Shown in pieces: positions 36,391 to 47,920 of a stretch of DNA of 64,000 bases; the first letter of the stretch is position 1; every line of letters starts with the position of its first letter. Made by a program: the position numbers and the translations under genes. Below the pieces are notes generated by a model. That model saw nothing but the letters and a program-made list of their open reading frames with translations, was not told the origin of the DNA and searched no databases. The DNA lies in the NCBI GenBank assembly GCA_029224185.1, contig CM055192.1, forward strand, positions 17,992,739 through 18,056,738, written 5' to 3'. Source of the stretch: Karalla daura (lineage: Eukaryota > Chordata > Actinopteri > Chaetodontiformes > Leiognathidae).

Positions 36391-38113
36391 TAAACTCACA
36401 GTTACCTAACTGTAATTCATTATCTCTCCTAAAATGTTATTGTTATTGAATCTCTTCTTCTCTCTCTTGCTGGCTACTAGGGGCATGACTTTGTTGGTGT
36501 TTGATTGACAGCAGTCGATGGCTAAGAATGAAGAACTAGGAGAAAGTAAATAAACTTGTGCTGCAGCCTATAAATATTGGCACTCAGTTCTTTGTTGGAG
36601 AAAAGTAAGGAGCACACCGGAATCGAAATAGACTGATTTGACATTTGCAGGTGTGTTTACATGCTGTTTAATGTACTGAAGCTGAGCAGGTAATTAGCCA
36701 GTCTTCCTGAGAACTGACACACTTTTCTTGGATCATAGAAAAAAAAATGTTTAGAGAAAAACTAACGAGTTATATTAAATCCTGTGGCTTTCATGCTGGA
36801 TAGCTGCTGTCTGGCTTGAGGTGTCTTTGATGGTTGGACTTTAAAGTTCGGGTGTATTTGTGAAGCCCAGAGTCCAAGAGACCAGGCATATCATATCAAT
36901 ATGAACTCAGTGTGTGAAAATAAGAATCAAATATGTAATCTTTAATTGAGAACTGCTTTTTATGTATGAATAGGGAGAAGATTCCTACAGAAGCTCAGAG
37001 GGACCAAATCAAACAGTTACAGCTTTACATTTTATGTGGCCACCAGAGTTTCTTGAGCGCAAGTCGCCCCAAATCCCGTTTTTCAGCAGTTTAAAAATAT
37101 CGAATATTGATAATTCTCTTTGCCACAATATGCCTTTTCAAAGCCTTGGAAAGATGAGTTGTTGAGTATAGGAAAGAAGGTTTCTTTTTATTCTCCCACA
37201 AGGCAATTTTAGATATTCATTAGAGCACAGCTGCAGCACTTTTAAAGGAACTATTGAGTTGTTCAGTTTAAGGTTTGGAAAGAGCTCCACTGCCACCTGC
37301 AACTCCAACTCTTATGACTATCCCTCTCAAGAACATGCAACAAAAGATGCTGTTAATGATTTTGCTAGAGAAGAGCAAAAAATGAATAGAAATGGACTTA
37401 ACAATAGTGAATAGATGCATATGAAATGGACCCTAAATAGTTTCTTTCAGTACAAGTCACGGGTGCTTCAAGGTGAAATTCATCTTTCAATGGAGCTTTA
37501 AATTCATATGCAGGAAAAGATGGATTTAAACAACTAAAACAAAGTCTTCCTCTCTTAAGATAAGATGGATCCTGCGGGGCGAGGGATTTGCTGAGGTGGG
37601 AGTTGAGCGCAGATTTTTCATTCCTAAAAAGCTTCTGTTTTTTAATCCAAGGGACACTGAAATGAACCAGCTGCATCAAAACAAATGTGATGATGATGCT
37701 GTGGTGTGGAGCAGAGCGCCGCACCAATCTGATGAAAGTACATCCAGGGCAACAGTCGTCTCCTGCCGTGGCTTTCAAACCAGGTGATTATGAATTCCAT
37801 TAGTGGATCTTCCGCTCCAAAAATCCCTACCTAATGGTAGTGATTAGGCCCAGCGGGTCTGTGGTCAGTTTGGAGAGCATCCGGCTACGTCCAGCATCCC
37901 CCACTGCTCCGTCCAGCTGCGAGGTCAGTGAGCTCCAGCTCAATCCTCCAATGGTTTGGTTAAAGGAAATTGCTTTTTTCTTTTCTGATTTTTTTTCTCT
38001 TTTTACCATTATAACAAATATATACGAACTGTGAGGCATCCTTTCAGACTCTCTCTGCGAGGAAAATGCATTTGGAGACACTTTTTTGTGATTTGAGCCA
38101 ACATATGATCACT

Positions 38114-38151
38114 ATGCTGTGTTTCCTTCTGTGGAGAAGGAAACACAGCAT
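38114..38151. repeat. Perfect 17-bp hairpin with 4-base loop
   Basis: ATGCTGTGTTTCCTTCT (38114-38130) and AGAAGGAAACACAGCAT (38135-38151) are exact reverse complements around the loop GTGG. On the plus strand a T9 run (38151-38159) overlaps its 3' end. Short GATCA (38107-38111) and TGATC (38161-38165) sequences flank it, also as an inverted pair. No known RNA gene was recognised. Confidence 0.9.
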
Positions 38152-40189
38152 TTTTTTTTCTGATCTCTTCACCTCTTGTTTTGTCTGTGGAGGAAAGAGT
38201 GAAGTGGTATCAAAAAACACACTTAACCCACCCGCATCTCCCACCACCAGCACAACCAGTTCTGCTGCTGCTTTTCCAGCCCTGCATTATTGAACATGCT
38301 GCAGCTCGGCCAGAGGCTGAGACACCAGGTCAAAGTTGCCGAATCAAGATCAGCTGCTGTGGACAAGCTGTATTCAAATCAGGGTCAGGGCTTTTCTGAG
38401 ACAAGCAGGAAGCACATTTCTATTGGTTAAAAATCTTTGAATAGATCCTGTCCGCCTTTTAACATTATTGATGCTGAGTTCAGGGGCCCTAATCCTTATC
38501 AACAGAAGTTAATGAGAAAACAAACTGCAGACACAACAAACCCAGATTAAAGAATTTACAGAACTTTCTCCTCCTAACTTCCACACATTGCATGGTAATA
38601 AAAAAGATGTACTGCACTGTGAGTTGTTTGGTTTCTTTCACAAGATGGTTTTAATGACTGCATTGATTTTCCATAGTCCTATATCCTGAGTCAGCGACTT
38701 TTGACCCCATGAAGAAATACTTGCTTTACTAGTGTTGTTGCCAGGCTTTGCTAAGGGTCTACAAGACGTGGACCATCAAGCATTTCCTCCTACAGCCCCC
38801 AGAGCTCTCCTATACTTTCACACATGAGTAGGCAAACCATCCAGTATCCTGCACAGGCCAGACTGCTGAAGTATCTGCCCTGTGTGGGTCATCGAAAGTC
38901 ACAGTGTAGCCTTGCTCGCGTCAAATTTCTCTGTTCTTTCTTTTATCTGGGTGTTTTATTCGAGGGGTTACAGTCTTTCTACGGAAGTATTTTCCAGCCA
39001 GATATGTGATGTCCATACTTGGAGAAATTTAAGGTGGAGGAGGGATCACCAGGAATGCCAAGGAAATTAATCATGTGACCCATGTACCTGTAGGTAGCAG
39101 GGACATGGCTGTACATGGGCAGAATTTCATATTTTCAAAGGCAAAGTGGATCAGAACAATGCGAGAAAACCGCAAAGTGTGTGTGTGTGTGTATATATAA
39201 TTTGTTTTCTCCCTGTATCTTAAAGTAAATTTTTCAGTCTCATCCAAAGTTGGTTTCAAATTGATGCAAATGAAAACCTCCCATAACACAATAGGTCCTT
39301 CACAATTTTGTACCATTTATGAAATAAATATAAATGTGCCATCTGCTGAGCTGGGATTGCTGGCCTCTATTCAACAGTAGATGGAGAAATGGGTCGCATT
39401 GTGTTACTTACACTGTCCTGGAAACTCTAAGACAGCAGTGTGCTAACTCCTACAGTATGAGGAGGAGGAAAAACTTGAGCCCAAATATTCCAGTATTTGC
39501 ATATGAGTCATTATCCAATCACTGCCACACACCACTACACTGGATGATGAGGGGTTTAGTGCATGTATCTGGAGACACCGAGCTGGAAAGTGGATGAGAT
39601 AAGTGAGCGGGTGTGTTTCTGTGTGCACATGGTGATACCAGCAGCAGAGACTGAGCTGCTCTGTTTGACTGGTCCAGCTGCAGCTGCAGTTACGATTGGC
39701 TCTTTGGTTTTTCTTTCCTTTTCTCTTCAGGTGTTTTATACTAGCATCAGAACTTTGGCTTTTTGTGGTGACAGTTTCGCTGCCCCGCAGACTTGTTTGT
39801 ATCTGCCATCGCAAAGTAAACAAAGAGGACAGAATTAGAAACCAAGCAACCAAATTAAAGAAATCTCACTCATAATGTGTTCATGTGACTCAGTTGCATG
39901 CCGAGTAATTGGCTGTGCACAGAGAACGGCACAAACATGATTAAAGAATAGTTTTCTCACAAGATGCGACAGATCTGTTGGTCTCTCAGAGACTTTCCCC
40001 ATTGTATCACACAAATAATAAGATGTTACCGACTGGAAGCATGAAAATTTGAACAAAGTGTCATGGCCTTGAGCAGAAGATACGACTTCATGAGAAACCA
40101 CCTCCACCTCCTTTCAAACCATAAAGAAGCAGGGTTTAGATGTGTGACAATTGGGATGAAATTTTCACAGTCACAGATGCGGACAGCCA

Positions 40190-40340
40190 CGATAAGGCAG
40201 CTTCTCCACAGCTTTATTTGTTGACATGCGGAGTTCATGGCTGGAGGCCACGCAAATCCACCAATTATCTGTGTGCGCCGTAGAGCCACGCTGTTTGATT
40301 TGGATGCAACGCGTTTGTTTGCTCCACGGCACAAACTGAA
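40190..40340. promoter_or_regulatory. Candidate conserved non-coding block
   Basis: Unique sequence with several CpGs (GTGTGCGCCGTAGAG, CCACGC, GCAACGCGTTTG) and an AATTATCTG motif, in an AT-rich setting. Downstream on the plus strand are TATTTAAG (40390) and TATAAAT (40410-40416). Composition-based call only. Confidence 0.2.
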
Positions 40341-41017
40341 AGAGGAAGTAAGACCATGCAGCCAGCGCTGTGGCTAGTAGGGAACTGACTATTTAAGCAG
40401 CGTGTGAACTATAAATGGGAAATACTGCCCCTGTCTGCACTAAACATTATAATGGTGAGTTTCACCTCATGCTGATTGACAATTTAAATCATACATGCTG
40501 GTGCTTTTTTGTTCTTTTTCCTGCTAAGTTAACCTGTAGTTATCATCATATTCGTTCATCTTCATGCCCACTGGTGTCATAGTATCTCCAGCTCACATGA
40601 TTTTAAAAGCGGGGAAAACACCACTGACTCTCACATTCACACCTACCTTTATAATCAGCAAATGTGTTTCACGTAGATTTATCTTAAGAACAGAGACCGT
40701 GGAGTTAATTATGGTTTAAGTTACATGATGAGGGGGAAGATGTTCATTTGGAGTTTTCACTGAGATTGGTTTTTCAGCATTTGAAATGTAGTATTGAGTT
40801 AGGGCTAAGTGGTGAAACTCAAAGCTGTATCATTAGAATGGGCTGTGTGTAATAACTAAATGACAGATAACGCTGTCCCATAAGGTGATAACATCTGGAA
40901 CGAACCAATCTTTCGCTATAGAACGGCAGGGATAGCATCTACATGCTAATCACAATCTCCAAAGCAAAAAGTAATTGTGTGTTTTAGCCCTAAAAAGAAA
41001 GCTTAATCAGGTTATTC

Positions 41018-41065
41018 TGAGAACAGAGCACAGCTCATACGGATGTCTGCTGTGCTCTGTTCTCA
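41018..41065. repeat. Perfect 17-bp hairpin with 14-base loop
   Basis: TGAGAACAGAGCACAGC (41018-41034) pairs exactly with GCTGTGCTCTGTTCTCA (41049-41065) around a 14-base loop. It is unrelated in sequence to the hairpin at 38.1 kb. It is shorter than a typical microRNA precursor (about 48 bases in all), and no microRNA family was recognised. Confidence 0.9.
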
Positions 41066-41959
41066 TTAACTTCCTCTCCTGTTAACTTTGTCTTCTCACA
41101 TTTTGAGTGTTACGTGATATTTTTCTGTTCTAACCCTGAACATTGAGACATTTTATTAAAGCCAGACATTTGTTCCTGTAGCAGAGAGATGTCTTTCATA
41201 GAGCAACAGCGATTTGCGTCATAAGATAACACATTTCTATGGCACCTTTGTACTGCTGTAAATAACTTATTTTGCTGCAAAAGAATCAATGTAATATATA
41301 CAGTATGTATTTGTAAACAGCATACGTTGCAGATGGTTAACAGGAAAATCCTTTCAGGAGCTTAGGCTTGGCATTCGCTGTAAATAAAAACTCAAGCAAT
41401 GAAAAATTCTGAAAGTAGAGAAAACTATGGGTATCACTGTCCTATAGCCTTGAGCGAAAAGGAATAAAAATAGAAATAGCATTGGAAAAGAGGATAATTT
41501 GTCTACAATCAACTATGAGATGGTCATACAGTATGTCTGCATTTGTGTTTGTGTGTTGTCAGCACATGGGGAGAAAGTCCTCCACAGGTCAGAAAATTCT
41601 TTGATACAGAGAGAGTGAGTCGCTCAGACAGAGCACAGGTGACAGATACAATATACATTATGCATGGGAGAGGAAGGCAAGGCTGGATATAAAAAGCACA
41701 CTAAGATATTCACAGTTACACATAAGGTTCAAAAGAGCCATACTATATTGTTGCCTGTGCTACTTTATTAAACAGACTTGGACAAGCCCAGAGTACATTC
41801 AGTACTATTGCAGTTGCATTTGCATAAGAGGATTCACAAAGAACATATGCACAGCAGTATATACCGTACATTTTAAAAATATCATATCTAAGGTACATCC
41901 ATATTTGTGCATGGATAAACATCCGTCAACCCACCCCCCCTCCTGCAGCCAGCCTCATG

Positions 41960-42370
41960 CTTCCCCTCCCTCAGGCTGTGGCGACAGTCTGAGGCTGCAC
42001 TTTGGTGCCTCGTGGCGGAGAACATATTTGAAAGGAAAGTCTGCGCTCCCTCCATCTGTTGTTCGGTCCTCGGCCAGGCTCGTGCACCGCGGCGAACTCG
42101 CTCCAGTGATCAGAAATTACAAACCTGATGTCAGCAGCAGCACAGTACACCCGGCAGTCATCTGCCCACATCTCCCAGAGTCCCACGGAGAAGTCACTAC
42201 CGGCCCCCTTTGTTTTTGTGATTGATAACGTAGATAGAGAGTCTAAGGTGTCCTCAGTTGGTGCAGGTGTTGATGGTGCCTTTAATTAGCTGCAAAAGAT
42301 TAATGATGCAGATTAATTGCAGTACGAATTTGTATGTCCTCCTCGGAGTTAAGTTAATTATATGGAAATA
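41960..42370. promoter_or_regulatory. CpG-rich block joined to a homeodomain-motif cluster
   Basis: About 14 CpG dinucleotides lie between 41980 and 42203, far denser than the flanks (for example ACCGCGGCGAACTCG near 42087-42100). This part is open on both strands (plus 41905-42225, minus 41971-42186), as GC-rich DNA often is, with no recognisable protein. Immediately to the right, within about 80 bases, are TAATTA at 42283-42288, the near-repeated GATTAATGATGCA and GATTAATTGCA (about 42298-42320), and TTAATTA at 42354-42360. This could be an enhancer, or a promoter for a distal HAPLN1 first exon or for a non-coding RNA. Which one cannot be told from sequence alone. Confidence 0.35.
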
Positions 42371-43130
42371 AAGACCATTTGGTCACTCAGCTGCTAATGT
42401 TCTAAAAAAATCTTATCATTTCTCTCCGTGAGTGCAGAAAAACAACTTGAAACCAGATGATGAGGACTTAGTTTTAAAACAGCTTGAGTGTGGTTGTATA
42501 AACAGGACGCCTTGTGACAATGCAAAAGAGTCATTGACCTCACCTCTGCATCTCACAGCTGGCGTTTTTTTTTTAGAGGAACAGATCTAATATACCACCA
42601 GTCCAGCACCCTGCAGGTGAACATACTGTAGCGGCATATTTAGTGGCTCAACATCCAAATTTCTGGTAGAATCTGATTAAGCTAAAGGAAGGAGAGAGTG
42701 GATTCTGGTTTCTAGAAACACGGTATCTGTTAAGCACATATTTTTGGTCCCTTATTTGATGGATGTTCTAACCTGCAGTGGGAGTATTTTGTTTTGTTCT
42801 TTTTTTTGTGTAGTGCACCCTTACTACTTTTTCTTCCAAGTGAGGAAGCACTGTTTGAGGTGGATATTGCATAGATGCAAAGGCAACAAAACATCCTATC
42901 ATTCATTAGCTCCCGCTCTGACGGTGCCTTTGTTTGTGATGTTTTTGCAAACAAGCTCTAAAAAGCCAACCTGCAGCTAACCCCTCTTAGCTTGTGTTGT
43001 GTCCATAATGTCTGCAGGAAATGAACGCTTGCTTAGCCACGTTTTCATAGCCAATTAGATGTGCTTGACCTCTGCTCACTCAGGAACTTTTTTCTCAAAT
43101 TGGATATTCAAAAAGAGGCTTCATTTGCTC

Positions 43131-43133
<3 letters not shown>

Positions 43134-43164
<31 letters not shown>
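43134..43164. repeat. (AG)n microsatellite
   Basis: Uninterrupted run of about 15 AG units. Confidence 0.95.
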
Positions 43165-43167
<3 letters not shown>

Positions 43168-44004
43168 AAAGCTACTTTTTGTTCATTTGTCTGTATTGCT
43201 TTATGCCACTCTTTCAGTTTCTTTCTATTTCAGTCTAACTTGATGGTTAGACTGCAGTACCTGCCAAACAGAAACAGTTGTTTACATGACATTTGAAAGT
43301 CTCACCTCATGCTTAGGCTTTATCTTGTCCCGCAACAAAATGCACAAACATAACTCTTGATACCATGTAGAGTATGCTTCTGCCTGGTTCTGAAACTGAC
43401 ATCAATATTATCTATTGATAAAATGTCAGTGTTTTGCTTGCAGTCTATTTAAAAACAACCTGGTTTATGGTAAAAAAAAAATAAATAAAAGATGGAAAAA
43501 CATTTTGTGTTTTCTAGAAACCTTCTCCAGTTTCCGATTAAAATATCCTCAAACTAAACTGCATGTGTATTTGTAATAATGAGAAAGAAAACCTCTTTGG
43601 GACCGGAAAGATCTGAGCTGATAAGGCCACTTGACTGTCAGCTAAAATCTACTGTGCAACCTCTAATAGAGGATGTGAGGAGTCGAGTGTGTGAAGCCAA
43701 GCAGGGTGGAAATAGCTGACATGTGAAACCTATGAAAAAAGAGGCTTATCTGAGACTCAGAAGACTCAGAGAAGACTCAAACAGAGGGCTAAAGAGAAAA
43801 CAGAGAGGAGGGAGTGAGGTGTACACAGACTCACACACACATTGACACGCACACGCAAACCACAAGTGGGCAAACTCCAGACTGTCTCTGTGAGGTGCTA
43901 CCTATGGAAGTTAGTAGCTACTCAGAGAGCCCCATAATTAGTCTTTCAACAGGCTGGACATTGTTAATCTTAATCTGTCTCTTATCTCTGGTTCCAGACG
44001 AGGG

Positions 44005-44230
44005 GAATTAGTGGCCTTCACCCCTCCACTTGGCTTCACTTCACGCCTCAGCCATTTCTCCTCATTACGGCTTTACGGGACCATGTGGCCCAACGCGATA
44101 CCACAGCAGACCACGGCTAGCTCGTTAGCCCCGTTCTCATTTTGCCTGATGAATGATATGTGCCCTCTGTGGCATCGCCGTCTCAGCGACATTGATTCTC
44201 CAACTCGAAAGGTTCTTTAATCATGTTAGA
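44005..44230. promoter_or_regulatory. Candidate conserved non-coding block
   Basis: Unique, GC-richer sequence with scattered CpGs (TTACGGCTTTACGGGACC, CAACGCGATACC, GCATCGCCGTCTCAGCGAC). It lies just left of a SINE-like repeat. No supported coding frame. Composition-based call only. Confidence 0.2.
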
Positions 44231-44404
44231 ATTATAATGAGGCTCATCGTGCTCCTCAAGTGCACATGAGCACCAGTGTATTCGTGCATTCACGTGGCTT
44301 GATGGGTGCATAGATTTGCACTGAGACACACAAAGGGGATGTTCACTTCCTCATTCTTCAGCACGTGGCTGAACAAAGGTGTGCATAACAGTTGCCTCAG
44401 GTTT

Positions 44405-44575
44405 TGACGGTGAATAATGGTGTCACCTCAGAGTGAAAAGGCCCCTGGTTCGAATCCCAGTCAGACAAAGGGCCCCTCTCTGTGGTGTTTGGATGTTCTG
44501 CTTGTGCCTCATCACATTTGCACTGGAAATGTTCCCCTGCAACACTACGAATAAATGATGGATGGATGGATTATC
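44405..44575 (+). repeat. V-SINE-like repeat, head and tail only
   Basis: Begins GGTGTCACCTCAGAGTG and carries an intact B box in GGTTCGAATCCCAGTC (near 44447-44462), then a degraded start of the core, and jumps to GCAACACTACGAATAAATGA and a GATGGATGGATGGAT tail. The core is mostly deleted. Confidence 0.6.
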
Positions 44576-45726
44576 TGGGTGTACCCACGGACAACTTAAC
44601 TTAACTTATCATGCATTCCATTGTAACAATCTCCACGATACCAACTAATGCATGCACCTTATACAGTAGGTAGGTATACGTACAAACAGATGTATTAATC
44701 CTCTACTGAGAACCAGTTCCTGCCATTCACCCGTCACATACTAGAGCATACCTTAAATATTTTGGGAAACTCTCTCCCTTTGCAGATAGTTACATAGCGG
44801 CTCATAGCCATTCCATTCACGGCACAGTAATCCCAGAACAGGCTATGCCAAAAACAAGAGATAAATAAGTAATGAAGAAGTGAGTGGCGAGAAAAACAAC
44901 AGCAAGAATGGAAGAACAATATGAGAACACTGAGTGAAAAAAAAGATGAAAGCGCTTGTGTGTCTTATCTGTGAACGGTTTTATCCCCCTTTCTCTTGTC
45001 AATTAGAGACATAGCCTTGGCCTCGTCTCGGGAGGATGACACCTCTAGCATACCCCTGCACCATCTGATTGCTATTTCGCTAATGTTATTTTTATGCAAA
45101 TTGACTGTTTCTTTCGCTTTCTTTTTCGTGTCCAAATGAAACGTCTGCTGTGCTGGCAGCACTGGCCTCTCTGGCTACATTGAGCGAAATCACCAGAAAC
45201 ATGTCTCATCCTTTCTGAGCGTTGTCTTCACTTCCATGATAACCGCGGCGGAGATGAGCGGGACGTAAGCAGGCTAAAACGGTTCTGATGATACAAGGGA
45301 AAGAGGTGATGGCGTTTCCCCATCACATGTCTTATAAATATTTACAATGCAAACATCACAACAAGGGAATTGTAGAAAAATCCTGCAGGTAGCAATATCT
45401 CGCTGTCCTGAATGGCTTGGCTCCCAGATCATTGATTCACTGAGAGGGTTTCTTGCATTTAAATCCACGGACACAGACGGCAGAGCCCATCATTTCCTCA
45501 CAATGAAGCCAAATTATATCAAATTCTGACGGCATTGCTACATAAGTCAGCCCAACACTTTGAAATACCTCGACAGCTGTGAGACAGACTGCTATGAAAT
45601 CGGTTATACATGAATACAGGTGCCACTCAGGAGGACATTGATGTCCAGCTGACATTTGCTGCATCAGCAGCAGGTCAAATTTTGCCAAATGAGATGACAA
45701 ATGATAACAAGAAATGAAAATTTCAG

Positions 45727-45770
45727 CATCCATTCATCCATTCATTATCGGGCTCATTTTGTACCACATA
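45727..45770 (-). repeat. SINE-tail fragment
   Basis: ATCCATTCATCCATTCATTA followed by TCGGGCTCATTTTGTACC: the tail of a SINE-like element in reverse orientation, matching the start of the fragment at 50023. Confidence 0.4.
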
Positions 45771-46105
45771 GTGTTGCGGTGGTCTGCTGGACAGGTCTCT
45801 GGTCTCTTTACTTTGCGTTTGTGTTACTAAAATCATAAAAGCCAATCCATCACACAGGCTGTGTGACAATGTGACAGTCACATCAAACTATTTGAATAAT
45901 TAAAAATTTGTTAAAAAGCAGAGATGAGTTTGTCTGGTTGGACTCCTTTCACAAGTCTAACTTTGGCACAAGACATGCAGAACAAAAATAAAACTTTTAT
46001 AAAAATATGGTTCATTAGTGATACGCCCACAGAAAGAACATCTGTGAGAGTGTATTGATCCAGTGCTTGTTCGCACTCTGTCTCAGCACAATATTGTAAT
46101 TCTTC

Positions 46106-46107
46106 AT

Positions 46108-46138
<31 letters not shown>

Positions 46139-46139
46139 T
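46106..46139. repeat. (TTTA)n microsatellite
   Basis: About eight ATTT/TTTA units in a row. Read on the minus strand it is (TAAA)n and so yields chance AATAAA signals. Confidence 0.95.
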
Positions 46140-46889
46140 GCAACAAAAAAGACTTGGCCCAGAGTGTTTGTGCTAAAAAGCCACACAGAAAGGATGAACA
46201 AACAACAAGGAGGCACTTAAAATCTCGAACACTGGCCAAAGAGTCCATTTTGTACTGCTGCAGTCTTCAAATTGGATAAAAGAGGTGGAGATAATAAAGG
46301 ACATTTCTAATCATTTACAGCACACATTTGCTGCTTCACAAAAATGAGAGCTGCCTAAAGAAAAAAAATAGGCAAATTTGATTCATTTTGATCATGCTTT
46401 CACATGGAGGTAACAAATCTACACATTCACAGGTGCCATGGGAAAGGGGAAAATGTCCCTCCACAGATATTTCAGTTAACATACTGCTGCTCATATTTGT
46501 GATGTGTGACTGTGATGCAAAATTAATGAAGAGTACGAAAGTGAGCCGTGGACTTGTTAGCTGAAATGACAGATTTTGCCAGAGAAGCCAGACAGTGTGA
46601 TGGCGTGAAGTCGCTTAAGGCGTGAAACTGAGTGTGAGAATTTTACAGTCGGAGATGCACCGATCGTAACAAAGGGGGAAGAAATGAGATAATGATGGGT
46701 TACAGGAGGCTGGCAATGAGTTTGTCACGTACAGAACAGAGACACCCTTGTTATCACTCTTGTTTTTCACTTCACTTCAGCAGTAAAACGTCTTTGTTGT
46801 GATTGATTTTAACATGATATGCTTGCATCAGACCCCGCGTTGTTGTCTTTTCATGGGACAGGGAAGGCTGTTAAGATACAGCCACTGTA

Positions 46890-47240
46890 AGCAACCTGCA
46901 GGTTACTTTACTGTTCTCGTTGTAAAACAAAGGCAGAGAATCCAAATGGCTCGGTAATTAAAATGTCATTAATTTGTGGTGTCTTATCAGACCTCACAGA
47001 CAGCTCTTAATGCAGGCCTGCGAGGAAGATAGAGCTTGTGCGCTCCCACACAGCCCCGCGCGCCGCCACCCCTCTCGCATCAGCTATCTCTCAATAATGG
47101 GATATATGTGGCCGCAACAGGCTGCGCAACGTCCTGACAATTAGCCAATTACATTTCATCTGTGTAAGACTGGGTTGGCTGTGCAGCAAACGGTCTCCTC
47201 GTGCAAATATCTCATTAAAAAAAGTAAATTAGGTTTCATG
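46890..47240. promoter_or_regulatory. Candidate enhancer with homeodomain-type motifs
   Basis: Unique sequence with TAATTA at 46955-46960, CATTAATTT near 46967-46975, CAATTAG at 47138-47144 and CCAATTA at 47145-47151, beside a GC-rich segment (GCCCCGCGCGCCGCCACC near 47053-47071). The mix of AT-rich factor motifs and CpG-rich sequence, with no repeat or coding content, is typical of developmental enhancers. Conservation has not been tested. Confidence 0.3.
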
Positions 47241-47880
47241 ATCACTGGCTCTGATGAATCGTAACCTTTTCACTTCACATCACTAACACGTGTACACACA
47301 TAAATATGCGAATGCAGTCGTGCATGTGTACACCAATGTAGTAGTAGTAACACAAATCATATGCATATTAAGTGGGCCAGGTCAGCGTGCTAATTTTCAG
47401 CCTGGCATTCTCATTTCAATGTCATAAATGGATATATAGCATGACATGCAATATTTTCTCAGAAATGAATAATTTAACACCTTATAATGAGATTATAAGC
47501 TATCTCATTTTGTGTATGCTCTCATTCCCCAACATGTGGTAAAGTAATATTTCAGGTAAAACCACAGGCAATTAAAGAAAAACAAATGATATAATGGGTA
47601 GTGATTTTGCAACATTATGAGCTCTCTTAAGGTCTGTGGTTCACGCTGCTTTCATCCATTAGAGTGCCAGTTAATGACATCTTCTGATTTTGTTCTTACT
47701 GCTATGAAATGAAAATGCCTTTGATGGTGATTCTGAATACACCAACATAGTCAGGCAGCTCCACAGTATCAGAAACAGCAATACTGTGGCAGTGTGCACT
47801 GCAGCCTCTTTTATGTAGCTAAGTGGAGAAGCTGTAGGTGGACATGTGCTGCACCTGACTTCCATGCAGTTAACTGAAGT

Positions 47881-47920
47881 TAGTCTGTAGTCTAGTCTAG
47901 TCTAGTCACAGTCTAGTCTG
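47881..47920. repeat. (TAGTC)n-like tandem repeat
   Basis: TAGTCTG-TAGTCTAGTCTAGTCTAGTC-ACAGTCTAGTCTG: about six imperfect five-base units. It uses the same unit as the palindromic tract at 13071-13100. Confidence 0.8.

Larger units (their letters stand above)
36391..44404. other. Non-coding stretch with hairpins and regulatory-looking blocks
   Basis: No coding exon supported. Contents: a GC-richer block at about 37790-37960, perfect hairpins at 38114-38151 and 41018-41065, a short GT/AT tract near 39176-39200, a GC-richer block at 40190-40340, a CpG-rich and homeodomain-motif block at 41960-42370, an AG microsatellite at 43134-43164, and a GC-richer block at 44005-44230. Confidence 0.5.

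Noticed and set aside
41905..42225. Possible coding exon in the CpG-rich block (open on both strands, 106 codons plus, 71 codons minus)
   Set aside because: GC-rich DNA is open by chance, neither translation resembles a known domain, and no matching splice partners were seen. A regulatory reading fits better.
44447..44462. Perfect-looking tRNA B box (GGTTCGAATCC)
   Set aside because: No cloverleaf or A box at the proper distance; the surrounding core and GGAT tail show it is the tRNA-derived head of a SINE-like repeat.
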